Positions 1-6,693 of a stretch of 8,334 nt of DNA are shown one piece after another. The notes under the pieces were generated by a model. The model worked only from the letters and a program-made list of their open reading frames with translations, ran no database searches and was not told the origin of the DNA. How positions within the stretch are numbered: the stretch's first letter is position 1; every line of letters begins with the position of its first letter. The translations under genes and the position numbers were made by a program. This DNA comes from Wenzhouxiangella sp. (GTDB lineage: Bacteria > Pseudomonadota > Gammaproteobacteria > Xanthomonadales > Wenzhouxiangellaceae). Where the stretch lies: NCBI GenBank assembly GCA_007116585.1, contig SKIE01000079.1:1-8334 (forward strand). The letters are read 5' to 3'.

Positions 1-134
1 ACCATGATCAACAGGCCGCGAAGCGGACCGGGCAGCCACGCCGCCAGCACGTGGATCGCGACAACGGCCAGAGCCAGGCCCAGCGGCAGCATGCACCATG
101 GCGGGCGCAGCACCAGTCGCAGGGCAGCGGCCAT
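1..134 (-). CDS. Small membrane protein, YgfX-like (N-terminal part, runs off the left edge)
   Basis: The first 44 codons of a gene are visible, reading MAAALRLVLRPPW and continuing past the window edge. After a basic stretch with two arginines comes a hydrophobic segment (about residues 14-34), then LPGPLRG and the start of a second hydrophobic stretch. This pattern of LRPS/LRPP, a helix with an internal His, an LP turn and a second helix resembles the start of YgfX (CptA)-type proteins, small inner-membrane proteins usually near sdhE. I recall that resemblance only by eye, and no sdhE is visible here, so the family is tentative. The ATG lies 6 nt beyond the stop of the upstream peptidase gene and in the same frame, with a weak GAAG ribosome-binding sequence overlapping that stop. 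The two genes are probably co-transcribed and perhaps translationally coupled. Confidence 0.55.
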   Translation of the reverse strand, partial: MAAALRLVLRPPWCMLPLGLALAVVAIHVLAAWLPGPLRGLLIM

Positions 135-140
135 GAGCGA

Positions 141-2372
141 TTACTTCGGTCCGGGCGGGACGTGTCGATGCATGAATGCTTCCAGCCGACCAAAGGTATA
201 GCGGGCGTAGTGTTCGCTGGCGGCCCACCAGTGGCCGGAGTCATGCACCAGGTCCAGCTCGAAACGCTTGCCCAGCAGTTTCAGTTTTTCGGCCATCATC
301 AGCGTGGTTTTCAGCGGCACGATGTCATCGTGCACACCGTGGATGATCAACAAGGGGTCTTCCAGTCCCTCGCCCAGATCGAGCAGGCTGCCCTGCTCGA
401 AAATTTCCGGATGGGTATCGGGCCGGCGGGTCAGGTGTTGATCGAAGCCGGTGAAATGCCAGATGTCGACGGCCGGGGCACCGGCCACACCTGCGGCAAA
501 CAGGCCGGGCTTGGTGAACAGGGCGCTCAAGACCAGCAGACCGCCATAGCTGTTGCCCCAGATGCCGATGCGGTCAGGGTCGACTTCATCGAGGGTGGTC
601 AGATAGTCAACCGCGCTGTGCAGATCTTCCAGATCATCCCCGCCCCAGTCGCCCTGGAAGGCCTCGCGAAAGTCCACCCCGTAGCCCACGCTGCCGCGCA
701 CGTCCACCAGTACTGTGATGTAGTCGCCCCTGAGCGCCATCTGCTGCTGCAGGAAAGAGGTCGGGCGATCCGGGTTCCATTGATTCAGGGCGGTATTGGA
801 GTAAATGCTGCCCATCATCACCGGGTAGCGTTTGCCCGGCTCCAGCTGCGGCGGCCGGATGATGCGGGCATGGATGCGATAGTCATCGATGCGGCTGGGG
901 AAACTGACGTATTCAGCTTCGAGCCAGTCAATGGCGCGAAACGCCGGCAGCGGTGACTGCGTCAGCTGTTCCTCGGCCGATTCACCGTCCAGTTCCAGCC
1001 AGTAAAGCTCGGTCGGCGAGGTATCGCTGGAGCGCAGCAGCGCGAGGCGCTGTCCATCCGGCGACAGGGTGGGGCGATGAACACCGGGCAGGGTGGTCAG
1101 GCGCTTGGCCGCGCCGCCGCCGGCGGGAAGCCGAAACACGTGCCGCTCGTGCGGACTGTATTTGGTCGAGACCAGCAGCAGATCGCCGCTGTCTGGCTCA
1201 CGCTCAATCCAGGCCGCGCTCCAGTCAGCGGCAATGTCGTAGTCGCCGCTCAACCGCTGCGGCATCCCGCCGCTGGCCGGCAGGGCGTAGAGGCGGTAGT
1301 GGTCCTCTTGATCGCCGATGAAGAAAATCTGTTCCCCGTCTGCACTCCACAGAGCCCTGAAAATCGGGTAGATCCGGCGCGGGCGCTCGTCCTGCCAGAC
1401 TTGTTCCACCTCGCCGGTGGCGGCGTGGGCGACAAAAATCCAGCGCTGCTCGGCCACATCCGCCCCTTGCATGATCAGAAGACGCTCTCCTTCCGGCGAC
1501 CACTCCAGCTCCAGCAGCACGCGCCGGTCCGGCGCTTCGAGATCCAGCCACTGCAGATCGCCGTCCAGGTCGAGCACACCGACACGCCGCAGCAAATCAG
1601 TGTCACCCGGATAGGGCCTGCGCACTTCATGCAGCAGCGGCTCTTCGTGCAGATAGCTTGGGAAAGGCACTCGACGAACATCACGCTGGTCGACAAACTC
1701 AATCGCAATCGCCCGTCCATCCGGCGCCCATCGATAGCGGCCGATGTAGGCATCCGGGCGAACGTAGGCACCAATGGGAACGGTCCCGATACCGGCCGCG
1801 CCCAGCTCAGTCAGGCGCCGCAAGTCGCCGCCGGCGAGGGGTTTGAGCCACAGATCACCGTCGCGGATCAGGCCCAGATGGGTGCCGTCTGGCGACACCG
1901 AAAGACTGCCGCCGCCCGGCCCGATCCTGCGGCTTTCGGCCGGCTCGATGTCGACAAAATGCAGGGCGCCGTCGAGGACGTAAAACAAACCGCTGCCATC
2001 AGGATGCCAGACCAGGTCGGAGATGCCGCCATGCTGGCGCTGCCGGGCACGCTCTCGCAGCGTTTCCAGCGAGAGGTCATCGCCCGTGCCGAGAACATCT
2101 GCCGGATCGGGCGCGCCATCAGTGAGGCGGCGCGGGGACTGGCCGCGTTCGACCAGCCACAGATCGCGGTAGGGCATGCCGTGATCGTTCCAAAGGAACG
2201 CGATGGACTGGCTGTCGGGCGACCAGGCCGGCCGGGACGGCGCGGTGCCGTCGAGCTTGGGCAGGCTGACCAGGCGATCAACCGATGGCACGGATTGTGC
2301 CCCGAACACCAGCGGGCAGCACAACAGCAGCAGCACGAACATCCATCGTGCCAGGGAAGGGACTGGACGCAT
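141..2372 (-). CDS. S9 family serine peptidase, dipeptidyl-peptidase IV-like, exported
   Basis: The predicted product has 743 residues and should cleave peptides, probably as an exopeptidase in the periplasm or outside the cell. Residues 1-25 look like a signal peptide: basic N-terminus, hydrophobic run FVLLLLCCPLVFGA, probable cleavage after FGA. Residues 30-480 form a beta-propeller with repeated W-x-P-D-G or S-P-D-G blades (near 49, 122, 159, 215, 291, 437), including an RRPYPGD segment (251-257) like that of the DPP-IV N-terminal domain. The C-terminal alpha/beta-hydrolase domain carries the catalytic triad: Ser608 in GNSYGG, Asp682 in HGVHDDIVP and His714 in HDSGHWW. Tyr524 probably serves the oxyanion hole. 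I chose the ATG at 2372 rather than the longer open frame from 2486 because AAAGAGG lies about 8 nt upstream and the signal peptide follows directly. The Glu-Glu pair that DPP-IV uses to hold the substrate N-terminus is not evident at the expected place, so the exact substrate is open. Confidence 0.92.
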   Translation of the reverse strand: MRPVPSLARWMFVLLLLCCPLVFGAQSVPSVDRLVSLPKLDGTAPSRPAWSPDSQSIAFLWNDHGMPYRDLWLVERGQSPRRLTDGAPDPADVLGTGDDLSLETLRERARQRQHGGISDLVWHPDGSGLFYVLDGALHFVDIEPAESRRIGPGGGSLSVSPDGTHLGLIRDGDLWLKPLAGGDLRRLTELGAAGIGTVPIGAYVRPDAYIGRYRWAPDGRAIAIEFVDQRDVRRVPFPSYLHEEPLLHEVRRPYPGDTDLLRRVGVLDLDGDLQWLDLEAPDRRVLLELEWSPEGERLLIMQGADVAEQRWIFVAHAATGEVEQVWQDERPRRIYPIFRALWSADGEQIFFIGDQEDHYRLYALPASGGMPQRLSGDYDIAADWSAAWIEREPDSGDLLLVSTKYSPHERHVFRLPAGGGAAKRLTTLPGVHRPTLSPDGQRLALLRSSDTSPTELYWLELDGESAEEQLTQSPLPAFRAIDWLEAEYVSFPSRIDDYRIHARIIRPPQLEPGKRYPVMMGSIYSNTALNQWNPDRPTSFLQQQMALRGDYITVLVDVRGSVGYGVDFREAFQGDWGGDDLEDLHSAVDYLTTLDEVDPDRIGIWGNSYGGLLVLSALFTKPGLFAAGVAGAPAVDIWHFTGFDQHLTRRPDTHPEIFEQGSLLDLGEGLEDPLLIIHGVHDDIVPLKTTLMMAEKLKLLGKRFELDLVHDSGHWWAASEHYARYTFGRLEAFMHRHVPPGPK

Positions 2373-2425
2373 CGGTAGCCTCTTTATCTGACAAGTGCAA
2401 ACACGGTCGATCAGTCTAGCGGATT

Positions 2426-2445
2426 GCCGGCAGCGCGCTGCCGGC
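2426..2445. promoter_or_regulatory. Perfect 20-bp palindrome, possible regulator-binding site
   Basis: The half-site GCCGGCAGCG is followed immediately by its exact reverse complement CGCTGCCGGC, and the symmetry stops sharply on both sides. It lies in the divergent region, 54 bp upstream of the peptidase start. Its centre is about 118 bp upstream of the transcription start predicted from the sigma54 promoter of the diguanylate cyclase. That distance is typical for the upstream site of a sigma54 activator, but I do not recognise the motif. A cruciform or RNA hairpin role, or an operator for the peptidase gene, is equally possible. Confidence 0.5.
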
Positions 2446-2526
2446 CCGGCAAGCACATGCCGAGGCCCCAGGAACCCTCCGAACAATCAGGCGCCCCGAT
2501 ACAAGCTTTTTGTCGTCAGGAAATGG

Positions 2527-2543
2527 CAGGCACGGATTTTGCT
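2527..2543 (+). promoter_or_regulatory. Sigma54 (RpoN) -24/-12 promoter for the diguanylate cyclase
   Basis: The sequence caGGCACGGATTTTGCT matches the sigma54 consensus YTGGCACG-N4-TTGCW at every fixed position but one (A in place of T just before GG). The invariant GG (2529-2530) and GC (2541-2542) are separated by exactly 10 bases. Transcription would start near 2554, leaving a leader of about 36 nt before the ATG at 2590. Such promoters need an ATP-dependent activator bound upstream; the palindrome at 2426-2445 is a candidate site. Confidence 0.7.
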
Positions 2544-2589
2544 GTGTATACGCCAGACACTTTTGGCCATTACCAATCAGGATCCGACC

Positions 2590-3489
2590 ATGAGCGCCAA
2601 CCCGATCATCTCCATGTCTCGCTACGCCGCCGCGCGGCAATTCGAAACGCCGGGCTTTATCGGCAACGATCCGGACCGTGCCGAGCTGTTCGACTTTCTG
2701 GTCGCGCTGCAGACCTCCATGGACGTGCAGCAACTGCTGGAAATCTTCAGCCTGCGACTACAGGCCGATTACGCCCACCGCGGTGTGCGCTTCGAGTCCG
2801 TCTGGAGCGATATTGTCTTCTCCCCCAACGATTTTGCGTTCGGCCAGACCGGCGGGCACTGCAAACGCATGTTGCTCCAGGCCGGTGGCCACGAACTTGG
2901 CTGGCTGGAAATCTTTTCCAGCGAGGCGCCGAATCACAGTCAGCAACGCGTCCTCGATCGTCTAATGGGTTGCCTGATGCATCCGCTGCACAACGCTATC
3001 CGGTTCCAGCGCCTGGAGAATCAGGCCCTGCAGGATGACCTGACCGGCGTCGGCAATCGAACCGCCCTGGACAAGGCATTGAAGCGCGAAATCGCGCGTG
3101 CCGAGCGCCGGGATGATGCCGGCGCGCTGGCGTTGATGGTGCTGGACCTCGACGGCTTCAAGGCGCTGAACGACGAACACGGGCACCTGGCCGGTGATGC
3201 CAGCCTGCGCCGGTTTGCCCGGCTGTTACAAAAGCACCTGCGAGACAGCGATCAGTTGTTTCGCTATGGTGGTGACGAGTTCGTAATCATTCTGCCCGAC
3301 GCCGACGAAATCTCGGCCAAAGACATTGCCCGGCGTCTGGAGGAGCGGATTGCCGAGGACCACACCGGTATCCGTCTCAGGGCCAGCAGCGGGGTGGCGG
3401 AATGGCAGCCGGGGATGGGTGCCCGGCAGCTTTTTGCGGCGGCGGACGGTGCGATGTATGCGCGCAAACGCGCCCGCAACGCGTCCTGA
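2590..3489 (+). CDS. Diguanylate cyclase (GGDEF domain protein)
   Basis: The predicted product has 299 residues, is soluble and should condense two GTP into cyclic di-GMP. The C-terminal GGDEF domain spans about 145-297: DDLTGVGNR (149-157), metal-binding DLDGF (186-190), the NDEHGHLAGD stretch (194-203) and an intact GGDEF signature (227-231). An RxxD inhibitory site (Arg218-Asp221) sits at the canonical distance before the signature, so product feedback inhibition is expected. Residues about 28-135 form an N-terminal domain without membrane segments. It could be a degenerate GAF-like sensor, but I do not recognise it firmly. The ATG at 2590 is preceded by AGGA at 7 nt; the open frame extends upstream to 2395, but that would place the start before the sigma54 promoter. 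The gene converges with the small flagellar-like gene, with one base between the stop codons. There is no EAL domain, so I see synthesis only. Confidence 0.95.
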   Translation: MSANPIISMSRYAAARQFETPGFIGNDPDRAELFDFLVALQTSMDVQQLLEIFSLRLQADYAHRGVRFESVWSDIVFSPNDFAFGQTGGHCKRMLLQAGGHELGWLEIFSSEAPNHSQQRVLDRLMGCLMHPLHNAIRFQRLENQALQDDLTGVGNRTALDKALKREIARAERRDDAGALALMVLDLDGFKALNDEHGHLAGDASLRRFARLLQKHLRDSDQLFRYGGDEFVIILPDADEISAKDIARRLEERIAEDHTGIRLRASSGVAEWQPGMGARQLFAAADGAMYARKRARNAS

Positions 3490-3490
3490 A

Positions 3491-3700
3491 TCAGGCCAGC
3501 TCGTCGATCAGATAGCCCAGATTGTCGCTCTCGGCGCGAAGCACTTTAACCGCGGCTTCAACCTCTCTCTGAGCAACTTTCAGATCTACCACGTTGGCGG
3601 CGAAATCCGGCGCCAGCGGGCCTTGGCCGACACGCAGAGCGGCATCGTTGAAACGGCTGGTTGCCGTCTGTACGGCGTTGACGGAGAACGAGAGATTCAT
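3491..3700 (-). CDS. Small orphan protein resembling flagellar rod/hook termini (FlgE/FlgC-like)
   Basis: The predicted product has 69 residues. Its N-terminal half (SVNAVQTATSRFNDAALRV) resembles the first helix of flagellar axial proteins. Its C-terminal half (VVDLKVAQREVEAAVKVLR, then LGYLIDELA) resembles their conserved last helix, typically NLVDLM-x-AQRAYEAN-x-KVI with LGxLLD. The large middle domains of real rod or hook proteins are absent. Small proteins of this layout occur in many proteobacteria under names such as 'flagellar biosynthesis protein FlgE', with no established role that I know of. The ATG at 3700 has AGGG 6 nt upstream; a TTG at 3721 is in frame but lacks a ribosome-binding site. 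The gene is divergent from motA across 137 bp and convergent with the cyclase. It has no signal peptide, as expected if it were a flagellar-export substrate, which is inference. Confidence 0.8.
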   Translation of the reverse strand: MNLSFSVNAVQTATSRFNDAALRVGQGPLAPDFAANVVDLKVAQREVEAAVKVLRAESDNLGYLIDELA

Positions 3701-3837
3701 GGTCACCCTGTCTTTGCCCAAAGGTCAGCGTTAGGTTAGTTTAGCAAAACAGCAAAAACCGCGGAATCGTTACCCACCGTGACAGGCAAACCGGTACACT
3801 GCAACTTGAGTAAGTAGGTTCTGGGCGGACTGTCACC

Positions 3838-4692
3838 ATGTTGCTGATTGTCGGTTGGGTCATTGTACTGGCTGTGGTTTTAGGGTCCTATGTGCTCCAG
3901 GGTGGGCATATCGGCGCCGTCATTCACCCGCTGAAGATGATCATGATTGTCGGTGCCGGGGTCGGCGCATTCATCGCCTCATCCAATGCCGGCGTCATCA
4001 AGAGCGTCATCCAGACCCTGCCCAAGGCACTCAAGGGTGCCAAATTCACCAAGGCGGTGTACACAGAGCTGTTGTGCCTGCTCTATGACCTTTTGAACAA
4101 GGTCCGGCGCGACGGGTTGATGTCCATCGAAGGCGATGTCGACGACCCGGAAAACAGTCCGTTTTTCTCGCGCTACCCCAACCTGATGGCCGAGCATCAT
4201 CTGATCGATTTCATCTGTGACTATTTCCGTCTGATGCTATCGGGTTCGATGGAAGCCAATGAGCTCGAAACCCTGATGGATCAGGAAATCGAAACGCATC
4301 ATCAGGAAGCGGAGGTGCCCTTGAGCCTGCTGACCAAGATGGCCGACTCCATGCCAGCGTTCGGCATCGTGGCGGCCGTCATGGGCGTGGTGATCACCAT
4401 GGGTTCGCTGCATCTGCCACCGCAGGAGTTGGGACCTTTGATCGGCGGAGCGCTGGTGGGTGCCTTTGTTGGCATTCTGTTCGGCTATGCCATTATCGGG
4501 CCGATTCCGGTCGCCATCGAGCACAAGGTCACCGACGAGACCAAAGCGCTGGAGGCGGTCAAGGCGACCCTGCTCGCCAGCATCAACGGTGCCCCGCCGG
4601 CAGTGGCGGTCGAACACGGGCGCAAGATGCTGTTCAGCGCGAATCGTCCGACCTTCCAGGAGTTGGACGAAGCAGTTCGCGAATCGCGCTAG
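3838..4692 (+). CDS. motA: Flagellar motor stator protein MotA (proton type)
   Basis: The predicted 284-residue inner-membrane protein forms the pentameric ring of the stator and couples ion flow to torque. Four membrane segments are visible, at about 2-20, 33-50, 171-190 and 200-222. The cytoplasmic loop between segments 2 and 3 contains Arg90 and Glu98, which contact FliG in E. coli MotA. Pro173 (in SMPAFGIVAAVMG) and Pro222 (in GPIP) are the conserved prolines. All four fall at exactly the E. coli numbering, and the length is close to the 295 residues of that protein. The terminal part (VEHGRKMLFSANRP) also matches the family. The ATG at 3838 has only a weak GGGCGGAC upstream. motB follows after 33 nt, so the two probably form an operon. 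I found no FliA (sigma28) promoter upstream. Confidence 0.97.
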   Translation: MLLIVGWVIVLAVVLGSYVLQGGHIGAVIHPLKMIMIVGAGVGAFIASSNAGVIKSVIQTLPKALKGAKFTKAVYTELLCLLYDLLNKVRRDGLMSIEGDVDDPENSPFFSRYPNLMAEHHLIDFICDYFRLMLSGSMEANELETLMDQEIETHHQEAEVPLSLLTKMADSMPAFGIVAAVMGVVITMGSLHLPPQELGPLIGGALVGAFVGILFGYAIIGPIPVAIEHKVTDETKALEAVKATLLASINGAPPAVAVEHGRKMLFSANRPTFQELDEAVRESR

Positions 4693-4711
4693 GGCGCGAA
4701 TGCGCGTGCGT

Positions 4712-4716
4712 GAGGG
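4712..4716 (+). promoter_or_regulatory. Ribosome-binding site that decides the motB TTG start
   Basis: GAGGG lies in the 33-nt gap between motA and motB. It is 9 nt from the TTG at 4726 and only 3 nt from the in-frame TTG at 4720. An in-frame stop (TGA at 4711-4713) excludes anything further upstream, and no ATG or GTG is available before the membrane segment. This favours 4726. Confidence 0.6.
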
Positions 4717-4725
4717 TCATTGGTC

Positions 4726-5595
4726 TTGAGCGACAAACCGGTCATCATCAAGCGGGTCAAGAAGGTCAAGGGCCACGGCCACCACGGCGGCGCCTGGAAG
4801 ATTGCCTATGCCGACTTCGTAACCGCAATGATGGCGTTCTTCCTCCTCATGTGGCTGCTGACCGTGGCAACAGAGGAACAGCTACAGGGCATTTCCGACT
4901 ACTTCGACCAACCGTTGCGGATATCCATGATGGGCGGTCAAGCCGTGGGCGAGCAGACCCGGCCTTTGCCCGGCGGCGGCGAGGACCTGTCCCTGACCCA
5001 GGGAGAAGTGCGCTGGGGCGACCCGACCCCGGAAGAGATTGAAGCCATGCGCCAGGCCGAAGAACTGGAGGAACTCGAAGCGCTTAAAGAGCGCATCGAA
5101 CAAGCCATCGAATCCATTCCGTCCCTCAGCCAGCATCGCGACCAACTGTTGATCGACATTACCGATGAAGGCCTGCGCGTGCAGATTGTCGATCTGGAAA
5201 ACCGGCCGATGTTCGAGCTGGGCAGTGCCCAGCTCCAACCCTACGCCGCCGAAATCCTGGGTGAGTTGGCGGAACTGTTCAACCAGGTGGGCAATCGGGT
5301 CAGCATTACCGGACACACCGACGCGGCCCCGTTTGCCGGCGGCGAAGCCGGCTACAGCAACTGGGAGTTGTCCAATGACCGGGCCAACGCCGCCCGTCGC
5401 GAACTGATCCGCGCCGGGCTCGACGGCGGCAAAATGCTGCGCATCGTTGGTCTGGCCTCGACCGTTCCGCTAGACCGCGAAGATGCCTTCAACGCCATCA
5501 ATCGTCGCATTTCCATCATGGTGCTGAACCGTGAAGCCGAACAGGCCATTACCGGTGAGGACCAGGTGCCGATCGAAACCGAACCGGCCGAGTAA
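4726..5595 (+). CDS. motB: Flagellar motor stator protein MotB (proton type)
   Basis: The predicted 289-residue protein anchors the stator to peptidoglycan and carries its proton-binding residue. A basic, histidine-rich cytoplasmic tail (VKKVKGHGHHGG) precedes one membrane helix (about 25-47). That helix contains Asp30 in WKIAYADF, equivalent to Asp32 of E. coli MotB. The sequence WKIAYADFVTAMMAFFLLMW is of the proton rather than the sodium (PomB) type. A short plug region and an acidic, probably coiled stretch (about 100-130) follow. The OmpA-like peptidoglycan-binding domain (about 140-275) contains TGHTDA (195-200), SNWELSNDRAN (211-221) and NRRIS (259-263). The likely start is TTG at 4726, supported by GAGGG 9 nt upstream; TTG 4720 would add two residues. 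Its stop is 10 bp from the convergent stop of the iron-binding protein gene, leaving little room for a terminator. Confidence 0.96.
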   Translation: MSDKPVIIKRVKKVKGHGHHGGAWKIAYADFVTAMMAFFLLMWLLTVATEEQLQGISDYFDQPLRISMMGGQAVGEQTRPLPGGGEDLSLTQGEVRWGDPTPEEIEAMRQAEELEELEALKERIEQAIESIPSLSQHRDQLLIDITDEGLRVQIVDLENRPMFELGSAQLQPYAAEILGELAELFNQVGNRVSITGHTDAAPFAGGEAGYSNWELSNDRANAARRELIRAGLDGGKMLRIVGLASTVPLDREDAFNAINRRISIMVLNREAEQAITGEDQVPIETEPAE

Positions 5596-5605
5596 AGTTC
5601 AGGTT

Positions 5606-6634
5606 CTACCGCCAGCCCGCCCTGTCGGCAACGCGAACCGCTTCAGGGTTGTTGCGGCCGAGCGCCTCGACGCCGAGCCCATCGAACAGAAGCTCGCCCC
5701 ACTGCTCAAGATTGTCGTGGCGATTGACGCCCTCCACAACCGGGTATTCGTAGTTGGCCTGAGCGAACAACTCCTGGGCCGCGTCGGAGGCAAGGTACTC
5801 CAGGAAACGGATCGCATTGGCGCGGTTGGGTGCATTCGAGGTGACCCCGGCGCCGCCGACATTGATGTGGACACCGCGGTCATCCTGGTTGGGAAAAATG
5901 ATGCCCACTCGGTCGGCGACGGCCCGATCGGACGGATCGTCCGAATTGAGAAGGCGCAGATAGTAGTAATGATTCGCCACCGCAACATCGCATTCGCCAG
6001 CGGCCACGCCCCGGATCTGATCGGTATCGCCACCTTCCGGCCGGCGCGCCAGATTATCCACCAGCGCGCTGGCCCAGCGTTCAGCCTCTTCGGCACCATG
6101 CGTTTCAATCATCGCTGCCAGCAAAGACTGGTTGTAGATGTTGTTCGATGACCGGATGCAGACCCTGCCCTGCAGTTCAGGACGGCCCAAATCCTCGTAG
6201 CTTGAGACCAAATCGGAATCGAACCGGTCCGGGCTGTAGTAGATCAGACGCAGCCGCTGGCTGAAGCCGAACCAGAGCCCATCGAGGTGGCGCAGGTGTG
6301 CCGGAATCCGCTGATCAAGCCATTCCGATTCGACCGACTGCAGGATTCCGGCCTGCTCGGCGCGCCACAGACGGCCGGCATCCACCGTCAGCAGGACATC
6401 TGCTGGACTGGCCACGCCTTCGCGGCGGATTCGTTCCACCAGTTGATCCGAGCTTCCCTCCAGAATCCGCACCTCGATACCGGTTTCTTCGGTAAACGCG
6501 TCATAGAGCAGTTGGTCGACATCGTAGTGGCGGGCCGAGTAGACATTGACCTGACCGGCGGCCAGCGCTGCCGTCGAAAACACGGCTGTGGTCAACACGA
6601 TGGTCAGCGCATAACGGGTGTTGAAGCGGTTCAT
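5606..6634 (-). CDS. Periplasmic Fe(III)-binding protein of an ABC transporter (FutA/FbpA-like)
   Basis: The predicted 342-residue precursor has a signal peptide ending near TAALA (cleavage about residue 25) and would capture ferric iron in the periplasm. The start of the mature protein, VNVYSARHYDVD, is typical of the FutA/IdiA/FbpA family. His36, Tyr37, Tyr167, Tyr223 and Tyr224 have the same spacing (130, 56, 1) as the iron ligands I recall for FutA1 (His54, Tyr55, Tyr185, Tyr241, Tyr242). The binding site therefore looks complete and anion-independent. Other family segments are SPADVLLTVDAGRLW (76-90) and LIYYSPDRF (130-138). The ATG at 6634 is preceded by AGGAG at 5 nt; an open frame to 6670 exists but lacks such a site and would run into a Fur-like box. 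The gene diverges from the ATPase gene, and the box at 6659-6671 suggests iron repression. Confidence 0.94.
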   Translation of the reverse strand: MNRFNTRYALTIVLTTAVFSTAALAAGQVNVYSARHYDVDQLLYDAFTEETGIEVRILEGSSDQLVERIRREGVASPADVLLTVDAGRLWRAEQAGILQSVESEWLDQRIPAHLRHLDGLWFGFSQRLRLIYYSPDRFDSDLVSSYEDLGRPELQGRVCIRSSNNIYNQSLLAAMIETHGAEEAERWASALVDNLARRPEGGDTDQIRGVAAGECDVAVANHYYYLRLLNSDDPSDRAVADRVGIIFPNQDDRGVHINVGGAGVTSNAPNRANAIRFLEYLASDAAQELFAQANYEYPVVEGVNRHDNLEQWGELLFDGLGVEALGRNNPEAVRVADRAGWR

Positions 6635-6658
6635 AGGAACTCCTGTGAAAAACGCACG

Positions 6659-6671
6659 AATGATTCTCAAT
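6659..6671. promoter_or_regulatory. Fur-box-like site upstream of the iron-binding protein gene
   Basis: AATGATTCTCAAT matches 10 of 13 positions of the Fur core AATGATAATCATT, and 12 of 19 of the full consensus counted by eye. It lies 25 nt upstream of the binding-protein start, a position where bound Fur would block transcription of that gene. I could not identify clear -35 and -10 boxes on the minus strand. Confidence 0.6.
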
Positions 6672-6693
6672 AGCTTGGCACAAGCCGTGATTA

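Noticed and set aside
51..2378. Two long plus-strand open frames (51-956 and 1077-2378) opposite the S9 peptidase gene
   Set aside because: They are antisense to a gene with an intact catalytic triad, signal peptide and ribosome-binding site. Their translations show no recognisable domain. High GC readily keeps the opposite strand open.
2395..2589. Extended N-terminus for the diguanylate cyclase from the ATG at 2395
   Set aside because: It would begin upstream of the predicted sigma54 promoter and cross the palindrome, the added residues look non-coding, and ATG 2590 has a good AGGA.
3701..3837. A sigma28 (FliA) or sigma54 promoter for motA
   Set aside because: No TAAA-N15-GCCGATAA-type site and no convincing GG-N10-GC element is present on the plus strand. 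A GTGACA is visible, but no -10 at suitable spacing.
5531..6151. Plus-strand open frame overlapping the end of motB and the iron-binding protein gene
   Set aside because: It is antisense to the binding-protein gene, which has its ligand residues conserved, and it has no ribosome-binding site or domain.
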